From positions 124,001-188,000 of the forward strand of contig NZ_JAGTJJ010000003.1 in the NCBI RefSeq assembly GCF_028435365.1: a stretch of 64,000 bases of DNA. The letters are read 5' to 3'. The translations under genes were made by a program, and so were the position numbers. Below are positions 34,140-45,679 of the stretch, in pieces. Origin of the DNA: Polyangium jinanense (lineage in GTDB: Bacteria > Myxococcota > Polyangia > Polyangiales > Polyangiaceae). The notes below the pieces were generated by a model. That model had not been told where the DNA came from. It ran no database searches and saw only the letters and a program-made list of their open reading frames with translations. The stretch's first letter is position 1, and the number at the start of each line of letters is the position of its first letter.

Positions 34140-34799
34140 ATGGCAGCGAGCTACTTCGACGTGGACGGCACGCTGATCCGCACGAACCTCGTCCACCCCA
34201 CGCTCTATTACGTCCTGAACCAGAACACGCCGCTGCACAGCCTCGCGAAGCTCGGCGGGGCGCTGGTGAAGGCCCCGTGGCTGGCGTGGGCGGAGACGCG
34301 GGACCGACGCATCTTCAACGAGCTGCTCTTCACGTCCTACGGCGGGATGAGCGAGGACCGGCTCGTGGGGCTCGCGGTCGAGACGTTCGAGCGCGTGATC
34401 AAGCCCAACATCTACCCCGGCGCGCGGGACCTCGTGCAGACGAGCCTCGACAAGGGGCACGACGTGGTGATCGTCTCGGGCGCGCTCGACTTCCTGATGC
34501 GCCTGCTCGCCGAGCACCTCGGCGCGACGGACGTCATTGCAAACCGCCTCGAGATCAAGGACCGCTTTGCCACGGGCAAGCTGCTCCGCCCCGTGGTCGC
34601 GGGCCCCGAGAAGTCGCGGCTCATTCGCGAGCACGCCAAAAGCCGCGGCCACGACCTCGACGAGTGCTTCGCTTACTCCGACAGCTACTCGGACGTCCCC
34701 ATGCTCAGCATCGTCGGCCACCCGGCCGCCGTGAACCCGGACAGGAAGCTGTCCCTGCTCGCGAACGCCTACCACTGGCCCATCATCCACGTCGACTGA
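34140..34799 (+). CDS. HAD-IB family hydrolase
   Basis: 219-aa HAD phosphatase starting at ATG 34140. Motif I is YFDVDGTLIRTN, motif II lies around VIVSGALDFL, and motif IV is AYSDSYSDVPML, the IB subtype with a helical cap (phosphoserine phosphatase-like or glycerol-3-phosphate related). It is upstream of the LarA-like gene by 34 bp and probably in the same transcript. Substrate unknown. Confidence 0.87.
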   Translation: MAASYFDVDGTLIRTNLVHPTLYYVLNQNTPLHSLAKLGGALVKAPWLAWAETRDRRIFNELLFTSYGGMSEDRLVGLAVETFERVIKPNIYPGARDLVQTSLDKGHDVVIVSGALDFLMRLLAEHLGATDVIANRLEIKDRFATGKLLRPVVAGPEKSRLIREHAKSRGHDLDECFAYSDSYSDVPMLSIVGHPAAVNPDRKLSLLANAYHWPIIHVD

Positions 34800-34833
34800 A
34801 GCGGGCGGGATTGCCGCCGAATACGAGAATGCC

Positions 34834-36459
<1,626 letters not shown>

Positions 36460-36584
36460 GAGACGCCCTCCCCCCCGATCTCCCTCTCCGACCGACCATC
36501 GCAGAGCCGGCCCGGCGGCACGGGCTCGACCATGACCCGCCTCCGCCGGCGCCCGCCAAGCCGCGATCTGCGCTAGGGTGACGC

Positions 36585-37256
36585 ATGCTCGAGGTCCTCC
36601 GTGCTGCCGTCTTCGATATGGATGGCACGCTCGTCGACAACATGGCCTTCCACAATCGCGCGTGGGAGATCGTCTCGGAGCGACTCGGCGTGCCGACCAA
36701 GGCCGAGCGTTTTCAGCGGGAATTTGCGGGAAAGAAGAATGAGGAGATCTTTCCCGAGCTCCTCGGGCGGGCGGTGCCGCCGGACGAGCTCGCGCGGCTC
36801 GCCGAGGAGAAGGAGGGGCTTTACCGCGCCACGTACCGCCCGCACCTCGCGCTCACGCGCGGGGCTGATGCCTTCCTCGAACGGCTGCGCCGCCGCGGCG
36901 TGCGGCTCGCGATTGCGACGGCGGCACCGCTCGGCAATCGCGATTTCGTGCTCGATGGGCTCCGTCTCCGCGAGCGCTTCGAGCGCGTGGTGGGCGCCGA
37001 GGAGGTAACGCGCGGCAAGCCGTCGCCCGACATTTTCCTCCGCGCAGCGCAGGATCTCGGCGTCGCGCCGGCGGCGTGTGTCGTATTCGAGGATGCGGCG
37101 AACGGCGTGCGCGCCGCAAAGGCGGCGGGGATGGTGGCGGTCGGGATCACCACCGCGACGACGGCCGAGGAGCTACGCGACGCCGGCGCCGACTGGACGT
37201 CCGCGGATTTCGCGTCGCTCCCGGCGGCGCTGCTGGAACGGCTCGGGATCGTGTAG
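36585..37256 (+). CDS. HAD-IA hydrolase (beta-phosphoglucomutase-like)
   Basis: 223-aa HAD protein starting at ATG 36585. Motif I is FDMDGTLVDNMAFHNRAW, followed by a helical cap, motif III near GKPSPDIFLRAA and motif IV VVFEDAANGVRAAKAAGM. This subset includes phosphoglucomutase and sugar-phosphate phosphatases. It lies about 125 bp after the LarA-like gene. The biochemical role cannot be narrowed from the sequence. Confidence 0.87.
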   Translation: MLEVLRAAVFDMDGTLVDNMAFHNRAWEIVSERLGVPTKAERFQREFAGKKNEEIFPELLGRAVPPDELARLAEEKEGLYRATYRPHLALTRGADAFLERLRRRGVRLAIATAAPLGNRDFVLDGLRLRERFERVVGAEEVTRGKPSPDIFLRAAQDLGVAPAACVVFEDAANGVRAAKAAGMVAVGITTATTAEELRDAGADWTSADFASLPAALLERLGIV

Positions 37257-37279
37257 CCCGAGCGGGCGAGGAGGCTTCT

Positions 37280-38329
37280 TCAGCGCGGGCGCGTCACGGC
37301 AGGCAGGTCGATGTCGTCTGCGCGATCGCCGTAGATGATGCCGCGAATGCGGGGCGAGCCCAGGAAGTCGTGCGGGAAGCCGAGGTCGATCCGGCTGACG
37401 TCGTTCAGGCGGCGGAGCTGGTCGTCATTGAGCGTGAAATCGAGGCCGGCGAGGACGTCCTTGATCTGCGACGCCTTGCGCGCGCCCACGATGGGCACGA
37501 CGTTCGCCCCGCGCTGACGCACCCAGTTCGTCGCGACCTGGGCCGACGTCTTGCCGAGCTCGTCCGCGATGGCGTCCACGGTCTTCGCGATGGCGAGGTT
37601 TTTCGGCGAGAGACGCTGCTCGTTGCCGGCGGCGCGCTTCGTATCCTCGGGCGCGCCGCCGCTGCGTGAATACTTGCCCGTGAGCACGCCGCCGCCGAGC
37701 GGCGCCCACGGCGTCAGCGTGATGCCGAACGCCTCGGCCATCGGGATGAGCTCGCGCTCCACCGTCCGCTCGATCAGGCTGTATTCGATCTGGAGCGCCG
37801 CGAACGGCGAAAGACCCCGCAGGATCGCCACCGTGTTCGCCTGCGAGACGACCCACGCGGGCGCGTCCGAGATGCCGATCGAGAGGACCTTGCCCGCGCG
37901 AACGAGGTCGTCGAGGCCCCGCATGACCTCCTCCACGCCCGTCGTGAAATCCCAGGCGTGCACCCAGAGCAGGTCGATGTAATCGGTCCCAAGCCGTCCG
38001 AGGCTCTTGTGGACCGCCTGGACCATGTTTTTGCGCGAATTGCCCGAGGCGTTCGGATCCCCGTTCGCCGTCGTGAGTGTGAACTTCGTGGCGAGCACCC
38101 AGCGGTCGCGATTGCTGGCGATGATCTTGCCGCAGATCTCCTCGGTATGGCCCTCGTGATACTTGTTCGCCGTGTCGAGGAAATTGCCTCCGGCCTCGGC
38201 GTATGCGGCCGCGACCTCGATCGACGTCGCCTCGTCCGCCCCGAACCCCCACCTGTCGCCGAAGCTCATCGTGCCCAGGCACAGCTCCGACACCTTGATC
38301 CCCGTTCGACCCAAGAGCTTGTAACGCAT
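37280..38329 (-). CDS. Aldo/keto reductase
   Basis: 349-aa NADPH-dependent aldo/keto reductase from ATG 38329. The active-site pattern includes DTANKYHEGHTEE (catalytic Tyr), LATKFTLTT (catalytic Lys) and LLWVHAWD (active-site His). The C-terminal region has IVGARKASQIKDVLAGLDF, the NADPH-binding loop of the YajO/AKR subgroup. The length is typical. It is convergent with the HAD-IA gene. Confidence 0.93.
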   Translation of the reverse strand: MRYKLLGRTGIKVSELCLGTMSFGDRWGFGADEATSIEVAAAYAEAGGNFLDTANKYHEGHTEEICGKIIASNRDRWVLATKFTLTTANGDPNASGNSRKNMVQAVHKSLGRLGTDYIDLLWVHAWDFTTGVEEVMRGLDDLVRAGKVLSIGISDAPAWVVSQANTVAILRGLSPFAALQIEYSLIERTVERELIPMAEAFGITLTPWAPLGGGVLTGKYSRSGGAPEDTKRAAGNEQRLSPKNLAIAKTVDAIADELGKTSAQVATNWVRQRGANVVPIVGARKASQIKDVLAGLDFTLNDDQLRRLNDVSRIDLGFPHDFLGSPRIRGIIYGDRADDIDLPAVTRPR

Positions 38330-38384
38330 GCTTCCTCCCGCGGATAGCGGATCGGGACGTGCGTACGCAGGCCCGAGGGCGAAA

Positions 38385-39017
38385 TCAAGGGGGCAGCCGG
38401 TTTTTGGCTTCCCGTCGTTCCTTCGCGTACCCGATCCCCACGCGGACCCCCACGAGGGCGATCGCCGCGAGGCCCGCGCCGGCCATTCGCATCGAATCGA
38501 GCGCGAGCCCGAAGATGAAGAGGAGCAGGCCGAGCGCCACGCCGAGCAGCGGACCCTTGATGCGTAATGCGCGCTCGGCCTTCACCATCGCCGTGCTTGC
38601 CGTCTCGAAGCACGCCTTGCAGCGCACGCCGTCGACCGCGACACACGAATCGCACAGCGGGACGCGGCAGATTCCGCAGGCGAGCTTCGCGTCGGCCGCC
38701 GCCCCCGGGTCACGATAGCCACCCCTGCCGCCCGGATGCACCTCGCAGACCGTGTCCTTCTTCGGCTTTCGCTGCGGGATCGGCTCCTCCGAGGGCGGCA
38801 CCTTCACGCCGTCGATCCAGAGCTCGCTCCGCGCGACGTCGAGGTTCCGCACGCGCCGGAGGAGCACGCCCCGCTTGCCGATCTTCAGGGGAAAATCGCC
38901 GAGCTCGTGCGTCGGGATCTCATTTTCGCGCGTCTTCTCCTCGTCGACGAAGATCGTCAGGAAAGGCTCGCGGACGTCGACTTGTACCCGATGTTTCCCG
39001 ATGGACCAGCCGGACAT
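38385..39017 (-). CDS. Membrane protein with zinc-finger-like Cys cluster
   Basis: 210-aa protein from ATG 39017. Residues about 1-75 form a beta-rich domain (HRVQVDVREPFLTIFVDEE, then SELWIDGVKVPP). Residues 91-136 form a B-box-like cluster with C91, H94, C114, C117, C122, C125, C133 and C136 (CGICRVPLCDSC, CKACFE). Two membrane segments follow (about 155-173 and 178-194). It is divergent from the HExxH gene with 96 bp between, suggesting shared control. No known family. Confidence 0.7.
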   Translation of the reverse strand: MSGWSIGKHRVQVDVREPFLTIFVDEEKTRENEIPTHELGDFPLKIGKRGVLLRRVRNLDVARSELWIDGVKVPPSEEPIPQRKPKKDTVCEVHPGGRGGYRDPGAAADAKLACGICRVPLCDSCVAVDGVRCKACFETASTAMVKAERALRIKGPLLGVALGLLLFIFGLALDSMRMAGAGLAAIALVGVRVGIGYAKERREAKNRLPP

Positions 39018-39113
39018 GCGCTCCTGCTTACCACGCCGCTGCCGCGGAATGAAGCGGCGCGCCGCGCGCCTTCTTGCTTGTCGCCCCGCACCCTCCTCGC
39101 CCACAATGGCGCC

Positions 39114-40376
39114 GTGTCTCCTGCCCTCGCCACGCGCCCGATCGAGCCTCCCGAGGACCTCACGATTCCGGCGTCGGGGTCGGAGACCGCAAAAGGCGTC
39201 CTCTCGCGTGCGCTCGGTCGCCTCGTGCCCGAGCTTCTCGGCGTGGGGCAGGGTCTCGCGCTCTCGGCCGAGGCGCGCGCCGATCTCGCGATTTTTCAGG
39301 CGCTCACACGCGAGGTCGCGCGGAAGAACCCTGGCTCGCTCCCGAGCGTCCTCCGCCGCACGGCGATGGGAACGCTCGTCCGGTGCCTGCGCACGCCGCG
39401 GCCCGATTCCGAGGCGCTCCTCCGCGAGCTCATCGGGGTCTTTCTCTTGCACCTCGCGCGCGCCTCCGCGCTCCCGCGGGCCATTCGGCAAAAAGCGCCT
39501 CCGAGGCAGCTCGTCTCCACCACGGCAGGTATTTCGATCGGTTTGCCCGAGGAAACGCGCGCCGTCGTGTTCGAGAACGAGGGAAAGATCGTCGTCGAGC
39601 GCGCGGACGGCGCCAAAACGCTGAGCCTTCAGGCGCTCGAGGCGCAGCCGCCGGGATATTCCGAGACGCGCGCGGGCGTGACCGTATCGCGGCCGTTTTT
39701 TCCGATCGATGGGGGCACGCTGCTCGCGCTCGTGGACACGAATCCGCTCGCCATGGTCGAGGCGCACCCCGACAAGGAGGGCAATGCGATCGATCTCGGC
39801 GGCAAGAGCGTGACGGAATGGACGCGATCACTCTCCGAGGCGCTCGGTCTCGTGCGGGAACACCTGCCGGACCTGCGGGGCGAGATCGATCTTTTCGTGC
39901 AGCAGATTGTGCCCGTCGGATACCACGACGAAAAACATCTATCCGCGTCGTACCAGGAGGCGATCGGGACGATTTATATGTCCCTGCATCCGAGCCTCAT
40001 GACGATGGCGGAGGCGGTGATCCACGAATTTTCGCACAACAAGATCAATGCGCTCTTCGAGATCGATCCCGTGCTCGAAAATGCGTTTTCCCCGCTCTAC
40101 ACGTCGCCCGTGCGGCCCGATCCGCGGCCGCTCCACGGCGTCCTGCTCGCGGTCCACGCGTTCTTGCCCGTCGCGCGGCTCTACGAGCGCATGATCGAGG
40201 CGGGGCACCCGCTCGCGAAGGCGCCGGGCTTCGTGGAGCGATTCGCGCGCGTCCGGCAGATCAACGCGGAGGGCGCGGAGGTGATCCTCGAAAACGGAAA
40301 GCCAACCCGCGTGGGGAAAGCGGTGCTCGACGAGATCCGGCGCTGGCACGATCACTACAAGAAAATGGACGCCTGA
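39114..40376 (+). CDS. Alpha-KG-HExxH-type peptide beta-hydroxylase-like protein
   Basis: 420-aa protein starting at GTG 39114, chosen because no in-frame ATG fits and the sequence then begins MSPALATRPIEPPED. The HExxH motif is HEFSH at H304/E305/H308 (AVIHEFSHNKINAL). The characteristic downstream block YTSPVRPDPRPLHGVLLAVHAF is present. These match the HExxH-motif family now linked to alpha-ketoglutarate-dependent peptide beta-hydroxylation, common in RiPP clusters. No RiPP precursor or other maturase is nearby. It is followed eight bases later by a 159-aa gene, probably its partner. Confidence 0.75.
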   Translation: MSPALATRPIEPPEDLTIPASGSETAKGVLSRALGRLVPELLGVGQGLALSAEARADLAIFQALTREVARKNPGSLPSVLRRTAMGTLVRCLRTPRPDSEALLRELIGVFLLHLARASALPRAIRQKAPPRQLVSTTAGISIGLPEETRAVVFENEGKIVVERADGAKTLSLQALEAQPPGYSETRAGVTVSRPFFPIDGGTLLALVDTNPLAMVEAHPDKEGNAIDLGGKSVTEWTRSLSEALGLVREHLPDLRGEIDLFVQQIVPVGYHDEKHLSASYQEAIGTIYMSLHPSLMTMAEAVIHEFSHNKINALFEIDPVLENAFSPLYTSPVRPDPRPLHGVLLAVHAFLPVARLYERMIEAGHPLAKAPGFVERFARVRQINAEGAEVILENGKPTRVGKAVLDEIRRWHDHYKKMDA

Positions 40377-40384
40377 GAGGCCGC

Positions 40385-40864
40385 GTGCGTCCCGACGAAC
40401 GCTTCCTCCGCGATACGTTCCGGGAGCAACTCGCGCGCCTGCGTTCCTTGCGGGTCGATCTGCGCACACTCGGGCCGCGGGCCACCGAGGAGCACGCGGC
40501 GCGCCTCGCCGAGGAGTTCGTCGAGCCAGACCGGAGCTTTGCGTTTCGGCGGGCGCTCGAAGGGAAAGGCGGGGCGGTCGACTTCGAAAAATGGCTGCGG
40601 CAGGACCGGCTCTCGCCGCGGGAGATGCGTGGCTGCCTCGAATGGCTCGCGGCCGGCGCCGAGGAGCTCGTTTGCGTGCGGTTCGATCGGCGCGCCGGGT
40701 TTCCGGCCGTGACGCTTTTGGTGCGCACGCTCGACGAGACCTGGGCGTGCTCGTGGCCCGGCGTGTACGTGCATTTCGCGGCGGGACGAGCGCTCGCCGT
40801 GACGGTGCATTACGAGCTGTTCCAGTGTGATCTGCGCATCGCGATGGGATCGCCTTATCGGTAG
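40385..40864 (+). CDS. Hypothetical protein following the HExxH gene
   Basis: 159-aa protein starting at GTG 40385, eight bases after the HExxH gene stop, so almost certainly co-transcribed. It begins with a charged helical segment (DTFREQLARLRSLRVDLRTL) and continues with a beta-rich half (LVCVRFDRRAGFPAVTLLVR, VYVHFAAGRALAVTVHYELF). It has no signal peptide or known motif. Possible substrate-binding partner of the hydroxylase; not established. Confidence 0.65.
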   Translation: MRPDERFLRDTFREQLARLRSLRVDLRTLGPRATEEHAARLAEEFVEPDRSFAFRRALEGKGGAVDFEKWLRQDRLSPREMRGCLEWLAAGAEELVCVRFDRRAGFPAVTLLVRTLDETWACSWPGVYVHFAAGRALAVTVHYELFQCDLRIAMGSPYR

Positions 40865-40927
40865 GAGCGCCTCGACCCCACGTCGACCGCTGTTCCTTTT
40901 CGCTTCCGCTTCGCATACGATCACGAA

Positions 40928-41782
40928 ATGAAAAAGGATCTCCTCCTCGCCCTCGTTCTTTCGCTCATCGGGTGCGGCACGAGCTCCGACCCGATGACCC
41001 CCATCGACGGCGGCGTCGGCGACGCGGAGACCGGCGGTGACGCGGGCGGTGACGCGGGCGACCCGTGCTGGGCGAATCAACCCGGGCCCGACAATACCGG
41101 CGTTCCCAAGGGAACGATCCTCACCCCGAGCGGATCGATCCAGGTGACGACCAACGGCGCGATCGTCGAGGACCTCGACATCCAGGGCGAGGTCCAGATC
41201 CTCGCCGACGACGTCACGATCCGGCGATGTCGGATCACGAGCGGCGACTACTACCCGATTCGCTACTTCGACAACGACAACAAAGGTCTCGTCGTCGAGG
41301 ACACCGAGATCATAGGGACGAGCGCAGACGTCACCGCCGGGCTGTCTTTCTCGAACTACACCGCGCGCCGGGTCAACGTCCACGGAAGCGCCGACGGCTT
41401 CAAGGCGGACGAGAACGTGCTGATCGAGGATTCGTGGATTCACGACCTCGGCAATTATCCAGACCAGCACAACGACGGCGTCCAGTCGACCCATGGGCTG
41501 AACGTCCATCTCCGCCACAACCGGATCGAGGGCGCGAGCAACGCCTGCGTCCAGACCGGCGACGAGAGCGGCGATACGACGGACCTCCTGATCGAGTGCA
41601 ACTGGCTCTCCGGCGGCGGCTATTCGCTCAACCTGCGGGGCAAGATGCCGACCGGGATCAAGGTCCTCCGCAACCGTTTCAAAGGCGACTGGGGGTACGG
41701 GCCGTGGACGATCGACGATCCGAATCCGACTGTCGTTGGCAATGTCAACGACGCCGACGGGACGCCGATCGAATATCCGTGA
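40928..41782 (+). CDS. Beta-helix lipoprotein (pectin-lyase-like fold)
   Basis: 284-aa lipoprotein starting at ATG 40928 (lipobox SLIGC). A Gly/Asp-rich linker precedes a right-handed beta-helix, recognisable from regularly spaced short strands: TTNGAIVEDLDIQGEVQILA, VTIRRCRITSGDYYPIRY, VEDTEIIGTSADV and ARRVNVHGSADGFKADENVL. The same segments contain HNDGVQSTHGLNVHLRHNRI, a carbohydrate-binding-like face. It resembles polysaccharide lyases or glycosidases, but no catalytic pair is certain. Confidence 0.8.
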   Translation: MKKDLLLALVLSLIGCGTSSDPMTPIDGGVGDAETGGDAGGDAGDPCWANQPGPDNTGVPKGTILTPSGSIQVTTNGAIVEDLDIQGEVQILADDVTIRRCRITSGDYYPIRYFDNDNKGLVVEDTEIIGTSADVTAGLSFSNYTARRVNVHGSADGFKADENVLIEDSWIHDLGNYPDQHNDGVQSTHGLNVHLRHNRIEGASNACVQTGDESGDTTDLLIECNWLSGGGYSLNLRGKMPTGIKVLRNRFKGDWGYGPWTIDDPNPTVVGNVNDADGTPIEYP

Positions 41783-41815
41783 AATCCACCGGCGAGGGGG
41801 GCCGGGACAGCCTCG

Positions 41816-43117
<1,302 letters not shown>

Positions 43118-43248
43118 TCGCCGCGAAAGCTGGGAGAAGTCGCGCGCGCCGTCAAGCGGGCCGGGCCCGAGCGGCGCGGCAGGAAAGGCGACGGGCTCGG
43201 CCGGGCCGTGCTAGGCTCGGCTTGTACTTTTCAGGGGGCCATCGCTCC

Positions 43249-44736
43249 ATGAGCACCGAGAAAATCCAGCCCGGCCTCGTGATCGCTGGCCGCTACCGCG
43301 TGGTCAAGCAGCTCGGCGAAGGCGGCGTGGGGGCCGTGTATCTCGTGCAGCACGTCCACACCGACGAGCGCCTCGCGCTGAAGGTGCTGCACAACGAGAC
43401 GCTCTCCGATCCGAGCACGATCGAGCGGTTCCGCACCGAGGCGCGCGCGCCGGCGCGCATCGACAGCGACCACATCGTGCGCGTGACCGACGCCGACGTC
43501 GCGCCGGAACTGAACGGCGCGCCGTTCCTCGTGATGGAGTTCCTCCGCGGGAAAGACCTCTCCGGCGAGGCGGAAGCGCGGCAGAAGCTGCATCCGAAGG
43601 AGGTCGTGCTCTACCTGCGGCAGGCCGCGCGCGCGCTCGACAAGGCCCACGCGATCGGCATCGTGCACCGCGATCTCAAACCGGAGAACATCTTCCTCAC
43701 GGTGCGCGAGGACGGCACGCCTTGCGTAAAACTGCTCGACTTCGGCATCGCGAAGCTCACGGGCGCCGCGTCGAGCGCGATGGGTGCGCACTCGAAGACG
43801 AAGACCGGCGCCGTGTTCGGCACGCCGCTCTACATGGCGCCCGAGCAGGCGCGGGCCCAGGCGCAGCTCATTGGACCTCATACGGATGTCTGGGCCATCG
43901 GCCTCATCGCCGCCCGGCTCCTCCTCGGCTTCGATTACTGGCAGGCCGAGACGATCAGCGATCTCGTCGTGCAGATCGTGGTCGACCCGATCCCGCCGCC
44001 GTCGCAGAAAGGCAGCCCCTTCGGCGCGGCGTTCGACGCGTGGTTCTTGCGTTGCTGCAGCCGTGACGCCTCGCAGCGCTTCCGCACGGCCGGCGAGACG
44101 ATCACGCAGCTCGCGGCCGCGCTCGGCGTCGTCGAGGGGCCCGCGCTCGTGCTCGAAGTGACGGAGATCCTGCAGCAGGCGCGCGCGGCCGAGGGGGCGC
44201 CGACGAACACGGTCGCCGGCGCGCCGATGCCGATCGCGCCGCAGCCCGAGAACCCGCGGGCCCTGACCCCGATGGGCGGCGACGCCATCTCGCCGCAGAC
44301 GGCCATGGGCGCGACCGTGCTCGCCGCGTCGACGGCGGTTCCCGTCGCGCAAACGGGGCGCCCGCCGAATGCGTCGAGCAGCAAGGCCCCGATCTTCGCG
44401 GCGATCGCCATTGCGCTGATCGGTATCGTCGGGGCCGCGGTGATGTTTGGCGCGAAGAACAGCGGCCAAGATCCAAAACCGGAAGCGGCCGCCGCCGAGG
44501 CCGCGCCTTTGCCCTTGCCCACGCCGACCCCGAAGGCCCCCGTGGCCGCCGATCCGCAGGCGTTGGTCGAGCCGGCCGCGGCGGTGTCGGTCGAACCCGC
44601 GGCCGCGCTGCCCGCGGTCTCCGCGAAGCCCGCCGCGCCCCCCTTGCCCCCCGGCCCGGGCCGCACGAAGCCGGTGCCGACCGTAACCACCAAAAAGAAG
44701 CCGAACGATGACGACCTCATGTCCGGTCGCCGCTGA
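43249..44736 (+). CDS. Ser/Thr protein kinase with C-terminal membrane segment
   Basis: 495-aa Hanks-type kinase starting at ATG 43249. Kinase domain about 15-290: glycine loop LGEGGVGAVYLVQ, catalytic loop GIVHRDLKPENIFL, DFG (LLDFGIAKLTG) and the APE-like MAPEQARA. A Pro/Ala-rich linker leads to a membrane segment about 380-400 (IFAAIAIALIGIVGAAVMFG), with a periplasmic Pro/Lys-rich tail. Such kinases are abundant in myxobacteria. The gene ends 29 bases inside the next one, so they are co-expressed. Confidence 0.94.
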   Translation: MSTEKIQPGLVIAGRYRVVKQLGEGGVGAVYLVQHVHTDERLALKVLHNETLSDPSTIERFRTEARAPARIDSDHIVRVTDADVAPELNGAPFLVMEFLRGKDLSGEAEARQKLHPKEVVLYLRQAARALDKAHAIGIVHRDLKPENIFLTVREDGTPCVKLLDFGIAKLTGAASSAMGAHSKTKTGAVFGTPLYMAPEQARAQAQLIGPHTDVWAIGLIAARLLLGFDYWQAETISDLVVQIVVDPIPPPSQKGSPFGAAFDAWFLRCCSRDASQRFRTAGETITQLAAALGVVEGPALVLEVTEILQQARAAEGAPTNTVAGAPMPIAPQPENPRALTPMGGDAISPQTAMGATVLAASTAVPVAQTGRPPNASSSKAPIFAAIAIALIGIVGAAVMFGAKNSGQDPKPEAAAAEAAPLPLPTPTPKAPVAADPQALVEPAAAVSVEPAAALPAVSAKPAAPPLPPGPGRTKPVPTVTTKKKPNDDDLMSGRR

Positions 44737-45664
44737 CTTCGAGCGGCGTCGCTCTTTTCGTTTCGTCGCCCCGGTCCTCGCCTTCGCGGCGCTCTCGCTC
44801 GGCTCGGCGCCGGTGCTCGCCAATGATCCGGCCGCGGCCGAGGCGCTTTTCCGGGTGGCCAAGGGCCTCATGGAGAAGAAGAACTACGCCGAGGCCTGCC
44901 CGAAATTCGAGGGAAGCTACAAGCTCGATCCGGCCATCGGCACGAAGCTGAACTGGGCCGATTGTGTTGAAAAACAGGGCCAGCTCGCGCGCGCGTGGGC
45001 CCTGTGGGGCGAGGCGCGGGATCAGGCCAAGCGCGAAGGCGACAAACCCCGGGCGGACCTCGCCACGCGCCGGCAAAAGGAGCTCGATCCACGCCTGCCG
45101 CACTTGACGGTGCAGGTGAAAGGCAGCGTCGAGGGGCTCGGTGTGTATCGCGACGAGGTGAAGCTCGACCCCGTCACGTTCGGGGTGCCGCTGCCGGTCG
45201 ACCCGGGCAAACACGTGGTGACGCTCCGGCGCGGGAACGACGTGCTCAAAGAGGCGGCCGTCGAATCGAAGGAGAAGGCCACGGACGAGGTCACGCTCGA
45301 CGCGACGGACGTGCCGCCGCCGCCGCCCGAGCAGGTCACGCAACCGCAGACGATGCCGGGGCAGGGGGACAAACCCAAATACCGGATCGCCACGGTCCGC
45401 CGCAGCACGGGCATGCTCGCCGGCGGGGTCGTCCTCGGTGTCGTCGGTGGAATCGTGGGGCTCGTGGGCGCGGGCACGGTCGGGCTTTCGAGAGGCGGAT
45501 CGCCTGGGGGCTGGGCGACGCTCGGCGTGGGCGCCGTGATGTTCGGCGGCGGCATCGCGCTGGGCGTCATCGGCAACCAGAAGATTCAGCGCAAGCTCGA
45601 GGTGACGTACATGCCCGAGGTCTTCATCGGGCCGAGCTCGGTCATGGTGCGCGGGGTGTTCTGA
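44708..45664 (+). CDS. Secreted TPR-like protein co-transcribed with the kinase
   Basis: 318-aa protein starting at ATG 44708, overlapping the kinase gene by 29 bases. A signal peptide (APVLAFAALSLGSAPVLA) precedes a TPR-like helical segment (EALFRVAKGLMEKKNYAEAC, FEGSYKLDPAIGTKLNWADC). A beta-rich PEGA-like middle follows (GLGVYRDEVKLDPVTFGVPL), then one or two hydrophobic Gly-rich stretches (GGVVLGVVGGIVGLVGAG). TPR plus PEGA-like proteins are frequent partners of kinases in this group. Function unknown beyond that. Confidence 0.8.
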   Translation: MTTSCPVAADFERRRSFRFVAPVLAFAALSLGSAPVLANDPAAAEALFRVAKGLMEKKNYAEACPKFEGSYKLDPAIGTKLNWADCVEKQGQLARAWALWGEARDQAKREGDKPRADLATRRQKELDPRLPHLTVQVKGSVEGLGVYRDEVKLDPVTFGVPLPVDPGKHVVTLRRGNDVLKEAAVESKEKATDEVTLDATDVPPPPPEQVTQPQTMPGQGDKPKYRIATVRRSTGMLAGGVVLGVVGGIVGLVGAGTVGLSRGGSPGGWATLGVGAVMFGGGIALGVIGNQKIQRKLEVTYMPEVFIGPSSVMVRGVF

Positions 45665-45679
45665 GCGGGAGGGGGCGGC

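Noticed and set aside
39018..39113. RiPP precursor peptide near the HExxH gene
   Set aside because: The 96-bp gap and the regions beside the gene contain no short open frame with a leader/core layout.
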